Shown here one piece after another: positions 1 through 6,304 of a stretch of 20,507 nucleotides of DNA; positions within the stretch are counted from its first letter, which is position 1, and every line of letters starts with the position of its first letter. This DNA comes from Verrucomicrobiota bacterium. Lineage in GTDB: Bacteria; Verrucomicrobiota; Verrucomicrobiia; Opitutales; Opitutaceae. A program made the position numbers and the translations under genes. A model generated the notes under the pieces. It saw nothing but the letters and a program-made list of their open reading frames with translations, did not search any database and had not been told where the DNA came from. The stretch covers positions 1-20,507 of the forward strand of contig JAUPWC010000323.1 of NCBI GenBank assembly GCA_030916665.1. The letters are read 5' to 3'.

Positions 1-831
1 CCGTCGCCGCGGCTGGTGCGGCTCTACATGGTGCCCTTCGCCGACGGCGAGCACGGCAAACGCCAGGCGATCATCCTGTCCGACATCACTGCGGAGAAGC
101 AGTCCACGGCCGAGCTCATCGAGAACGAGAAAATCTCCTCGATCCTCCTGCTCGCGGCCGGCGTCGCCCATGAGCTGGGCAACCCGCTCAATTCGCTCAC
201 CATCCACCTGCAGCTCATTGATCGGAAGCTCAAGAAGCTGAAGGCCTCGAGGGAGACGCGCTCGCTGGAGGATTCGATCAAGGTCTGTCGCGACGAGGTC
301 GCACGCCTCGACGGCATCATCAAGAATTTCCTCGAGGCCATCCGTCCGCGTCCGCCGGACCTGGTCGAGCTCTACCTGCCCGCGTTGCTGGAAGAGGTCC
401 TGCATTTCCAGGAGCGAGAACTCGCCGACCGCGGCATCGCGGTCGAGGTGGAGATGCCGGCCGGCACGCCGGTGATCATGGCGGACCGGGACCAGTTGAA
501 GCAGGTGTTCTTCAACCTCATCAAGAACGCCATGGAGGCGATGCAGCCCGGCGGCCGGCTGAACCTCAAGCTGCGGGCCGACGACGATTCCGTCTATGTG
601 GCCATCGCCGACACCGGCAGCGGCATAAAGGCCGAGGACCTGGCCAAACTCTTCCAGCCCTACCACACGACGAAGGTCAGCGGCCACGGGCTCGGCCTGA
701 TGATCGTGCAGCGCATCCTGCGCGACCACGGCGGGCATGTCGGCATCGAGAGCAAGCAGGGCGTCGGCACCGTCGTGACGCTCCAGTTCCCCCAGAAACA
801 CCGCCGCGTGCGGATGCTGGCGGGCGGGTAG
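1..831 (+). CDS. PAS-type sensor histidine kinase, C-terminal part (5' end outside window)
   Basis: The reading frame is open to the left edge, so the start is missing; the GTG at 16 is only an internal codon. The visible part begins in what looks like the end of a PAS sensor domain (IILSDIT). A HisKA dimerisation helix follows, with H-box [13 protein letters not shown]; the phospho-accepting His codon is at 169-171. Then comes an HATPase_c domain with N-box [11 protein letters not shown]1 box DTGSGI and G2 box GHGLGL. This is the complete catalytic core of a cytosolic two-component kinase of the NtrB/AtoS/ZraS style, which autophosphorylates from ATP and passes the phosphate to a response regulator. 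No regulator gene is visible here; it may lie to the left. The signal sensed cannot be told. The gene ends 53 bases before the ECF sigma gene, which has its own candidate promoter, so a link between the two is not shown. Confidence 0.9.
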   Translation, partial: PSPRLVRLYMVPFADGEHGKRQAIILSDITAEKQSTAELIENEKISSILLLAAGVAHELGNPLNSLTIHLQLIDRKLKKLKASRETRSLEDSIKVCRDEVARLDGIIKNFLEAIRPRPPDLVELYLPALLEEVLHFQERELADRGIAVEVEMPAGTPVIMADRDQLKQVFFNLIKNAMEAMQPGGRLNLKLRADDDSVYVAIADTGSGIKAEDLAKLFQPYHTTKVSGHGLGLMIVQRILRDHGGHVGIESKQGVGTVVTLQFPQKHRRVRMLAGG

Positions 832-845
832 GGCAAGAGGGAAAT

Positions 846-870
846 GGGAATAAAGCGCTTTGTGACGTCT
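846..870 (+). promoter_or_regulatory. candidate ECF-type promoter of the sigma factor gene
   Basis: GGGAATAA at 846-853 resembles the GGAA-type -35 element read by ECF sigma factors, and CGTCT at 866-870 resembles their -10 element (GTC core). The distance from GGAAT to GTC is 15 bases, slightly below the usual 16-17. It sits directly in front of an ECF sigma gene, as expected for autoregulation. The predicted transcript start, near 877, is only about 8 bases before the ATG at 885 and about 20 before the ATG at 897. This is inferred from sequence resemblance alone. Confidence 0.4.
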
Positions 871-884
871 CCCACCCACCACAC

Positions 885-1436
885 ATGTCAAGCGAGATGT
901 TCACGCAGTTGGTGGATGCGCACTATACGCCGCTCTACCGCTTTGCCCTGAGCCTGACGAAGAGCCCGTCGGATGCGGGAGACCTCACCCAGCAGACGTT
1001 CTTCATCTGGGCGAAGCAGGGGCATGCGTTGCGCGAGGTGGAGAAGGCCAAGTCGTGGCTGTTCACGACGCTCTACCGGGAGTTTTTGCGCGGACGACGC
1101 CGGTCGGGGCGGATGAGCGCATTGGAGGACCTGGGCCCCGTCGAGGCCGATCCGCCGGCGCCGGAGGTGGATGTGGTCGCGGGCATGGACGCCGGTCTCG
1201 TGGTCGAGGCCTTGCAGGAAGTGGACGAGACCTACCGCGTGCCGCTGACTCTTTTCTACATGCAGGACCTTTCCTACAAAGAGATCGCGGAGATGTTGGA
1301 CGTGCCGATCGGCACAGTCATGTCGCGCCTGTCACGCGGCAAGGCCCAGCTCCGCGCCGCGCTGGCCCGCAAGGAGGCGGGGACGCGAGGCAAGGTGGTC
1401 CCGTTCAGCAACCCACAAGCAAGGAAACTCTCATGA
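885..1436 (+). CDS. ECF-type RNA polymerase sigma factor
   Basis: This 183-residue protein has the two-domain ECF layout. Region 2 covers about residues 8-75, including DLTQQTFFIWAKQ, which fits the -10 recognition segment. Region 4 covers about 105-160, with the helix-turn-helix YKEIAEMLDVPIGTVMSRL that binds the -35 element. It has no region 1.1 or 3. It would direct RNA polymerase to a small stress or envelope regulon. Its stop overlaps the start of the next gene (ATGA at 1433-1436), the usual coupling of an ECF sigma factor to its anti-sigma factor. The start is uncertain: ATG 885 has no Shine-Dalgarno sequence and C-rich DNA upstream, while ATG 897 (residue 5) has a weak AGCGAG before it. 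Which ECF group it belongs to cannot be settled by eye. Confidence 0.93.
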   Translation: MSSEMFTQLVDAHYTPLYRFALSLTKSPSDAGDLTQQTFFIWAKQGHALREVEKAKSWLFTTLYREFLRGRRRSGRMSALEDLGPVEADPPAPEVDVVAGMDAGLVVEALQEVDETYRVPLTLFYMQDLSYKEIAEMLDVPIGTVMSRLSRGKAQLRAALARKEAGTRGKVVPFSNPQARKLS

Positions 1437-2164
1437 ACAACGAGGAGGCAAAATTCATCCTGCAAGGCTACCGACCCAACGGCGCGGACTCCGGTGATGC
1501 CACGTTCGGCGCCGCTCTCGAACAGGCGAAGAAGGACCCCGCGCTGGGCGCCTGGCTGGCCAAGCAACAGGCCTTCGATGCCGCCGTCGCCGCCAAGCTC
1601 GGGCAAGTGACTCCGCCCGCCGACCTGCGTGCCGCCATCATGGCCGGAGGCCGGGTGACCGCGCCGACGCAGTTGCAGCAGCGTTGGTGGCGGCATCCGG
1701 TCTGGATGAGTGCCGCCGCCGGCTTCGCGCTCCTGCTGACCGTGGGCGTCGCCTTGTGGCCGAACCGGGCGCAGGCACTCACGGAGTTTGCCCTGGCCGA
1801 TGCCCGGATGAGTGCCACGCACGGCGGTCATGGCCATGAGAACAACGAACTGCAGGCCGTGCTCAACCACCCGGGCACGCGCTTGGGGCAGAAGCTGCCG
1901 GTCCATTTCGCCAACCTGATCGAAACGGGCTGCCGCACGGTCAATTGCCGCGGACACGACGTGCTGGAGCTGTGTTTCAACCGCAACGGCGTGTGGTTTC
2001 ACGCCTATTTTGCGCGCAAAAGCGACTTCCCCGGACTGGCGACCGGCGGTGCGCCCCGGATCACCGATCACGGCAGCGTGACCATGGCCACCTGGGCCGA
2101 CGACGAGCATGTGATCCTCGTCGTGAGCAGGAGCGGTAGGAAGAATCTCGAGGCTTTGCTCTGA
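1433..2164 (+). CDS. membrane anti-sigma factor partner of the ECF sigma factor
   Basis: This 243-residue protein starts at ATG 1433, which overlaps the sigma stop codon and has AAGGAAA 6-12 bases upstream; that fixes the start although the frame is open further left. Residues 1-88 would be cytosolic and bind the sigma factor. One membrane helix lies at about 90-109, and 110-243 would be periplasmic. The cytosolic part has no cysteine, so it lacks the HxxxCxxC zinc motif of ZAS-type anti-sigma factors. The periplasmic part starts with a His-rich patch (His130, 133, 135) and has three cysteines (167, 172, 181) around the segment CRTVNCRGHDVLELCF, which could bind metal or sense redox state. 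The anti-sigma role is inferred from coupling, topology and size. I recall similar N-termini beside ECF genes in Verrucomicrobia but know of no characterised member. Confidence 0.75.
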   Translation: MNNEEAKFILQGYRPNGADSGDATFGAALEQAKKDPALGAWLAKQQAFDAAVAAKLGQVTPPADLRAAIMAGGRVTAPTQLQQRWWRHPVWMSAAAGFALLLTVGVALWPNRAQALTEFALADARMSATHGGHGHENNELQAVLNHPGTRLGQKLPVHFANLIETGCRTVNCRGHDVLELCFNRNGVWFHAYFARKSDFPGLATGGAPRITDHGSVTMATWADDEHVILVVSRSGRKNLEALL

Positions 2165-2392
2165 GTGATCGCGCGTTGAAACAACGGCGTCAGCACGCCG
2201 AAAATGGGGTCGGTTTTTACAGGCTTGTGGAAAAATTCTTGCGCTAGAAAGGCACGTAAAAATCGGCTGCCTTCGTGACTTAGAAAACCGGTTCGTCAAA
2301 AGCGGGACAGCCCGTCGCAAAGTCGTTTTTACAGAGAAAAAAGCGTCTTGTCCGGGTCCCAACGTTGGCCTTTTTGCGGGCTCACCTGAGAC
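2165..2392. other. intergenic region with repeated TTTTTAC motif
   Basis: This 228-base gap has more A/T than its surroundings. A six-pair hairpin (2185-2190 with 2195-2200) follows the anti-sigma gene but has no T run, so it is a weak terminator at best. A CGGTTTTTAC-like motif occurs directly at 2211-2220 and 2323-2332 (TCGTTTTTAC) and inverted at 2256-2266 (GTAAAAATCGG). These could be binding sites for a regulator of the transglycosylase gene. I could not identify a convincing sigma-70 promoter here. Confidence 0.3.
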
Positions 2393-3082
2393 ATGAAAAG
2401 CCCCTTCACACGATACCTCCTGCTGGGCCTCGTCCTTGGTTTTACAATCAAGGCCGCGGCGGACGACCGCTGGGAAACGCTCCGCGCCATCAACTGGGTG
2501 GAGAACCCCACCAATCACACGCGCGCCGGCCGTTTTGGTGAGCTGGGACCATATCAGTTCCGTCCAACCACTTGGCGCATGCACACGAAGCGGCCGTTCA
2601 GCCAGGCCGTGCAGCGTGAGGCGGCCGACGAGGTGGCCGTTCGACACTACGAGTGGATCAGAATCAACCTGGAGCGGGCTGGCGTGGATGCCACGCCCTT
2701 CAACATCGCCATGGCCTGGAACAGCGGCGTGAACAACGTGCTGAAGGGCCGGGTTCCAAACGTCAGCTACGATTACGCCACGCGCGTCACGAATCTCGTG
2801 CAGACTTTCAAGGGGCGTGCGCAGGTTGTCGCGACGAAGGTGGTGCCCAAGGCCCAGACGCAGCCCAAGCCGGCAGTGATCACGTTGGAGAGCACGGTCG
2901 TCAATTTTGCGGTGACACACAATGCGCCGAAGTTCGAGCTGGTGCTGCCACCGGAGCCAGAGGTCCCGGTGATCTACACGCAGCGTGTGGCCGAGCCGGT
3001 CACGATCGCCACGAGCGACGAGCCGGCGCACACCTTCACCTTCACGACCGCCGCCACGCTCACGCCGCGTTTCAGCCTTTGA
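2393..3082 (+). CDS. exported lysozyme-like / transglycosylase SLT-like protein
   Basis: The 229-residue protein starts with a signal peptide (about residues 1-23, hydrophobic LLLGLVLGF, ending near AAA-DD), so it is exported. Residues about 27-140 look like a goose-lysozyme/SLT fold: INWVEN with Glu37 as the likely catalytic acid, GELGPYQFRPTTW with the conserved glycine-Tyr-Gln turn, and AMAWNSG (106-112), equivalent to the AAYNAG motif of lytic transglycosylases. The likely reaction is cleavage of peptidoglycan glycan strands in the periplasm. The C-terminal 85 residues are rich in Val, Thr and Pro and carry no cell-wall binding repeat such as LysM. No strong Shine-Dalgarno precedes ATG 2393. 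The gene stands alone between the anti-sigma gene and an opposing gene. The fold assignment is moderately sure; activity is inferred. Confidence 0.7.
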   Translation: MKSPFTRYLLLGLVLGFTIKAAADDRWETLRAINWVENPTNHTRAGRFGELGPYQFRPTTWRMHTKRPFSQAVQREAADEVAVRHYEWIRINLERAGVDATPFNIAMAWNSGVNNVLKGRVPNVSYDYATRVTNLVQTFKGRAQVVATKVVPKAQTQPKPAVITLESTVVNFAVTHNAPKFELVLPPEPEVPVIYTQRVAEPVTIATSDEPAHTFTFTTAATLTPRFSL

Positions 3083-3104
3083 GCGCTCCGCGCTCGCCAT
3101 AGAC

Positions 3105-3136
3105 AAAACGCCGCCCTTCGGGGCGGCGTTTTGCTT
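3105..3136. terminator. bidirectional intrinsic terminator
   Basis: A perfect 12-pair stem (3105-3116 with 3121-3132) is closed by a TTCG tetraloop and framed by AAAA on the left and TTTTGCTTTT on the right. It lies between two converging genes, the transglycosylase (plus) and the HAD hydrolase (minus, ending at 3208), so it can stop transcription from both sides. Confidence 0.88.
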
Positions 3137-3207
3137 TTGGCGGAATGGGGGCGCGACTATCAGTCCGGCGATTGGCGGCGGGCGGCGCGCTGACGCGCGC
3201 TCCGCAC

Positions 3208-4221
3208 TCATTCGAGAAATGACGTCTGCTTCGGCGCCTTGCCGCCTTCGGGCACGGGTGGGGTGCTGAGGTGGCGGGGCGGCTTGGCGACGCGCGCGGC
3301 AACGGCGGCTTCGCGGTCGGCCACGACGCGGTCGCACATCTTCTCGATCTGCAGGTGCAGCCAGTGCGTGGTCGGGCTGTTTTCAGAGTAGTCGGCCGGG
3401 CCGTAGTGGTCGATGCGGCCGTTCTGGCGCAGACGGTCGTTCTGCTCGAACTCGGCGCGGACGGCGGGGTTGTAGACCGCGTAGGTCTTGCCGCCGCCCT
3501 TCTTGACGACGGAAAAGCTCGGCACGTCGCTCGGGCCGTCGGCGATGTAGATCATGTTCTGGATCGGGATGCGGCGGTCCTCGGGGGTGACCTTGGCGTT
3601 CACGTCGATCGCGGGATTGCGGTTGGTGCCCTTGTTGATCTCGAAGATGGCGCGCGTCTTGGTCGTGTTGTCGATCATCACGCCGATCTGCGCGATCTCG
3701 GCGGCGGCCTCCAGGCCCAGCTCGTTCTGTTTGAGGAAGCCGGGCTGGAGCGGGTTCTCGATGAATTCGCAGGCCCACACGGCGTCGATGTAGGGCGCCA
3801 GCGCGCTGCCGCGGATCATCTCGGCGAGGCCGGTGCTCACGACGTAGTGCTCGAGCTGGATCTCGTGCTTGGCGTATTCGGGCTTGGCCTTAACCCAGGC
3901 GCGGGACGATTCGAAAAACTTCGGCAGACCGGGGTAGAACTCGATCTCACGGCCGCATTCGCGCAGGATCTGGTTGTTCAGGCCGGACATCTTGCCGGCG
4001 ATCACGTAGGTGAGCAGGTGATTGAGGTAGCTGATCTCCGGTGAGATGTTGTAGCCGCGTTTCTTGTAGTGGCTGGCGAGAGCATTGGTCTCGGTCCAGA
4101 ACGTCGGCTCGTCGATGCCATAGCGACGGAAAAGCGGGACCTGCATGTAGGCCGGGATCAAAGTCTTGTCAAAGTCCCAGACACAGGCGATGATGTTCTG
4201 AGTGAAGAGGGTCGAGGCCAT
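3208..4221 (-). CDS. HAD-superfamily hydrolase of unknown substrate
   Basis: The 337-residue protein has all the marks of the haloacid dehalogenase fold. Motif I is WDFDKTL (Asp16 nucleophile, Asp18 acid/base), motif II is VVSTG (Ser129) and motif IV is ADGPSDVPSF (Asp228, Asp232, which bind magnesium). Such enzymes transfer phosphate from small molecules or proteins through an aspartyl-phosphate. An insertion of about 100 residues between motifs I and II forms a large helical cap, so the substrate is probably a discrete metabolite; it cannot be named. There is no signal peptide, so it is cytosolic. A Pro/Lys-rich tail ends the protein. The start is taken at ATG (codon 4221-4219) with GGAAAA about ten bases upstream; a TTG directly before it is an alternative. 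It is divergent from prfA, with 111 bases between. Confidence 0.8.
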   Translation of the reverse strand: MASTLFTQNIIACVWDFDKTLIPAYMQVPLFRRYGIDEPTFWTETNALASHYKKRGYNISPEISYLNHLLTYVIAGKMSGLNNQILRECGREIEFYPGLPKFFESSRAWVKAKPEYAKHEIQLEHYVVSTGLAEMIRGSALAPYIDAVWACEFIENPLQPGFLKQNELGLEAAAEIAQIGVMIDNTTKTRAIFEINKGTNRNPAIDVNAKVTPEDRRIPIQNMIYIADGPSDVPSFSVVKKGGGKTYAVYNPAVRAEFEQNDRLRQNGRIDHYGPADYSENSPTTHWLHLQIEKMCDRVVADREAAVAARVAKPPRHLSTPPVPEGGKAPKQTSFLE

Positions 4222-4332
4222 CAAAAAGGTTTTCCATTAGCCGGCGTGACGCCGTGCTCGTTTGGCCGTTGATTAAGCCGCCGCTCGCGGCTTGTGCAAT
4301 TCGCAATTTCCCCTCCGTCTCCCTCCGTCCGC

Positions 4333-5454
4333 ATGGATCAGCTTCCTCCCATCACACCGTTTCAGCGCCGCCTCGACGAACTCGATGCGCAGATGTCGGA
4401 CCCTTCGTTTTACAGCCACCCGCGCAAGGCCGCCGATATCACGCGCGAGCAGCAGGCCCTGCGGCAGTTGGTGGACAACCATCGCGTCTTCATGCAACTG
4501 GGCGTCGACTTGGAGGAGCATGCGCGACTGATCAAGGACCCGCGGGCCGACGCCGAATTGCGCGAGCTGGCCCAGCAGGAGGTGCCCGAACTGGAGCGTC
4601 GGCGCGAGGACCTGCTGCAGGCGGTGCTCCAAGCGATGATCCCACCGGAGCCGTCCGACTCGCGCAACACCGTGATGGAAATCCGCGCGGGCACGGGCGG
4701 CGACGAGGCCAGCCTGTTCGCTGCGGACCTGTTCCGCCTCTACAGCAAATACGCCGAGGGACGCGGCTGGAAGATCCAGCCCATGAGCTCCAGCATGTCG
4801 GACCGCGGCGGATTCAAGGAGATCATCTTCCTCGTCACCGGTCAGGAGGTTTACAAGCAGCTCAAATACGAGAGCGGCGTCCATCGCGTGCAGCGCATCC
4901 CGGTCACCGAGGCCAACGGACGCATCCATACCTCCACCATCACCGTGGCCGTGCTGCCCGAGGCGGAGGAAGTGGACGTGCAGATCGACCCTCAGGATCT
5001 CGACATCAGCGTGATGCGCGCCAGCGGTCCCGGTGGCCAGGGCGTCAACACCACCGATTCGGCCGTACGCATCGTGCACAAACCGAGCGGACTCATGGTC
5101 TATTGCGCCGACGGCCGTTCGCAGCAGAAGAACAAGGCCCAGGCCATGGCCGTGCTGCGTTCGCGGTTGCTGAAGCTGAAGGAGGAGGAGGAGCAGGCGA
5201 AGTACGCCGCACAGCGCCGTGGGCAGATCGGCACCGGCGGACGCAGCGAGCGCATCCGCACCTACAATTTTCCGCAGAACCGCGTGACCGACCACCGCAT
5301 CGGGCTCACGCTCTACAGCCTGCCGGCGATCATGGAGGGCAATCTCGATCCCGTCATCACGGCGCTACAGCGCGCCGATTTCGCCGAAAAGCTGGCCGAA
5401 CTCACGGGCGGGCCGGTGCCGGTCCATACACGCGCAGGAGGCGACGAAGACTGA
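4333..5454 (+). CDS. prfA: peptide chain release factor 1
   Basis: This 373-residue protein (360 in E. coli) recognises UAA and UAG stop codons and triggers release of the finished peptide. The catalytic GGQ loop is at residues 234-236 ([16 protein letters not shown]). The codon-reading tripeptide region reads [17 protein letters not shown], with PVT at 190-192. This matches the PxT of release factor 1, not the SPF of release factor 2. [18 protein letters not shown] is also typical of RF1. The start is set at ATG 4333, just ahead of the family N-terminus; an upstream in-frame GTG (4294) would add residues encoded by non-coding-looking DNA. The upstream region is pyrimidine-rich with no Shine-Dalgarno. 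prmC follows after four bases, forming the common prfA-prmC operon. Confidence 0.97.
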   Translation: MDQLPPITPFQRRLDELDAQMSDPSFYSHPRKAADITREQQALRQLVDNHRVFMQLGVDLEEHARLIKDPRADAELRELAQQEVPELERRREDLLQAVLQAMIPPEPSDSRNTVMEIRAGTGGDEASLFAADLFRLYSKYAEGRGWKIQPMSSSMSDRGGFKEIIFLVTGQEVYKQLKYESGVHRVQRIPVTEANGRIHTSTITVAVLPEAEEVDVQIDPQDLDISVMRASGPGGQGVNTTDSAVRIVHKPSGLMVYCADGRSQQKNKAQAMAVLRSRLLKLKEEEEQAKYAAQRRGQIGTGGRSERIRTYNFPQNRVTDHRIGLTLYSLPAIMEGNLDPVITALQRADFAEKLAELTGGPVPVHTRAGGDED

Positions 5455-5458
5455 CGTC

Positions 5459-6304
5459 ATGCTGACCGTCCTCGAAATTATCAAGCGCACGACGGAGTTT
5501 TTCGACAAACGCGGGGTCGATAGCGCCCGGCTCAACGCCGAGCTGCTGATCGGCCATGCGCTCGGCCTGAAGCGCATGCAGCTTTACCTGCAGTTCGAGC
5601 GACCGCTGACCGAAGCGGAACTGGAGCTGGTCCGTCCGCTGGTGAAACGCCGCGGCAACCGCGAGCCGCTCCAATACATCCTGGGTTCAGCGGAATTCTG
5701 CGGCCTGAAGCTCAAGGTGGACCGACGCGCGCTGATCCCGCGGCCGGAGACGGAATACTTGGTGGAGCTGGTTGGCGCGAAACTCGGGACGGCTCCGACG
5801 TCGATCCTCGATCTCGGCACCGGCACGGGCGCGCTGGCCCTGGCGCTCGCGACGAAGTATCCGGCGGCGCGGGTGACCGCCGTAGACAAGAGTGCGGACG
5901 CGCTGGCGTTGGCGACGGAAAACACCCAGGCGCTCGGCTTGGGCGACCGGGTGCGCCTACAGATTTCCGACTGGTTCTCGGCGGTGCCGGGCGGAGACAA
6001 GTTCGACCTGGTCGTGGCCAACCCCCCTTATCTGACGGATGCGGAAGTGGCGGAAGCCACGCCCGAAGTGCGCGAGCACGAACCGCGTGGCGCCTTGCTG
6101 GCGGGCGAGGAGGGCTGTGCCGACCTGGAACTCATCATCCGCCAAGCCCGGCCGTTCCTGACGGCGGGCGGACTTTTGGCATGTGAGACCGGCATCGCGC
6201 AGCATGCCCGGCTGCTTAAGGCGGCTACGGCGTGCGGCTACGTCCGCACGGAGTCAATGCGAGACCTGACCGGTCGCGACCGCTATCTGTCAGCCTTTGT
6301 GTAG
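5459..6304 (+). CDS. prmC: release factor glutamine N5-methyltransferase
   Basis: This 281-residue S-adenosylmethionine-dependent enzyme methylates the glutamine of the GGQ motif in release factors, which raises their release activity. Its substrate is encoded immediately upstream. The helical N-terminal substrate domain covers residues 1-85. The family signature IPRPETEYLVE (93-103) comes next, then motif I LDLGTGTGALALALA (SAM binding, 117-131) and the NPPY motif (188-191), which holds the target glutamine side chain. Length is normal for the family (277 in E. coli). ATG 5459 is four bases after the prfA stop, so the genes are probably translationally coupled. The last 15 bases overlap the end of the opposing protease gene. 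Confidence 0.97.
   Translation: MLTVLEIIKRTTEFFDKRGVDSARLNAELLIGHALGLKRMQLYLQFERPLTEAELELVRPLVKRRGNREPLQYILGSAEFCGLKLKVDRRALIPRPETEYLVELVGAKLGTAPTSILDLGTGTGALALALATKYPAARVTAVDKSADALALATENTQALGLGDRVRLQISDWFSAVPGGDKFDLVVANPPYLTDAEVAEATPEVREHEPRGALLAGEEGCADLELIIRQARPFLTAGGLLACETGIAQHARLLKAATACGYVRTESMRDLTGRDRYLSAFV

Noticed and set aside
2185..2200. Terminator after the anti-sigma gene
   Set aside because: The six-pair hairpin is followed by AAAATGGGG and not by a T run.
3185..3200. Palindrome GCGCGC-TGAC-GCGCGC just past the HAD gene end as a terminator
   Set aside because: It has no T run on either strand; the strong bidirectional terminator at 3105-3132 already serves this junction.
1274..3337. 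Long open frame on the minus strand across the anti-sigma and transglycosylase genes
   Set aside because: Its product is Arg/His/Gly-rich low-complexity sequence with no domain. The plus-strand genes here have signal peptide, membrane helix and motifs. Such frames arise by chance opposite GC-rich genes.
4275..4293. Seven-pair hairpin in the prfA leader as a riboswitch or attenuator
   Set aside because: A single short stem without T run or alternative pairing. It may be a leader structure, but nothing supports a regulatory call.
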